A stretch of 13,297 nucleotides of DNA, taken from Bacillota bacterium. Its GTDB lineage: Bacteria > Bacillota > Clostridia > Lachnospirales > Lachnospiraceae. The notes under the pieces are model-generated. The model did not search any database. It was not told where the DNA came from and worked only from the letters and a program-made list of their open reading frames with translations. The translations under genes and the position numbers were made by a program. Below, piece after piece: positions 13,276-13,297 of this stretch. The stretch's first letter is position 1. Every line of letters begins with the position of its first letter. The stretch spans positions 1 to 13,297 of the forward strand of contig JAEWRS010000134.1 in NCBI GenBank assembly GCA_023398855.1. Reading direction: 5' to 3'.

Positions 13276-13297
13276 ATGAAAAGAAAAGGTCTCATCA
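13276..13297 (+). CDS. Start of an unidentified gene, cut by the window edge
   Basis: Only seven codons are visible (MKRKGLI). AAGGAG (13263-13268) lies 7 nt before the ATG, and a promoter candidate lies upstream, so this is a real gene start. The basic opening followed by Gly-Leu-Ile would suit a signal peptide, but the product cannot be named. Confidence 0.7.

Overview
The window looks like chromosomal DNA of a low-to-moderate GC Gram-positive Clostridia member, most likely Lachnospiraceae (Lacrimispora/Hungatella-like). This rests on the EF-Tu C-terminus, the strong AGGAGG-type ribosome binding sites, the sigma-A-like promoters, and the combination of an LtaS-like enzyme, a DUF5722-type secreted protein and a Firmicutes MurNAc operon. 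The species assignment is inference. No rRNA, tRNA, insertion sequence, phage gene or CRISPR array is visible.

Layout: (1) 1-317, the 3' end of tuf with its terminator. (2) 576-2444, an LtaS-type membrane sulfatase-fold enzyme (phosphoglycerol transferase class). (3) 2618-4294, a secreted TIM-barrel protein of the DUF5722 type with putative glycosidase glutamates, preceded by an inverted repeat that overlaps a candidate promoter. (4) 4471-8922, a complete transcription unit with promoter, candidate operator, murR-like regulator, murQ, murP-like PTS permease, mupG and a strong terminator. (5) 8946-10238 on the minus strand, a secreted subtilisin-like protease. (6) 10582-11619, a membrane acyltransferase. 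(7) 11627-12538 on the minus strand, a COG1092-like SAM methyltransferase with a near-consensus promoter. (8) 12753-12998, an 81-residue mini-protein composed almost entirely of Cys, Asn, Gly and Trp. (9) 13276 onward, the first codons of another gene.

The common theme is the cell envelope. The mur operon imports and phosphorylates MurNAc or MurNAc-GlcNAc. MupG splits the phosphorylated disaccharide, and MurQ converts MurNAc-6P to GlcNAc-6P and D-lactate, under a SIS-domain regulator that probably senses MurNAc-6P. The LtaS-like enzyme, the secreted DUF5722 protein, the exported protease and the membrane acyltransferase also act at the surface, but they are separate transcription units and nothing in the sequence proves a joint function.

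Most of the window is recognisable. The least explained items are the Cys/Asn/Gly/Trp repeat mini-protein at 12753-12998 and the DUF5722 protein with its palindromic control region. I do not see clear evidence for a wholly new multi-gene system.
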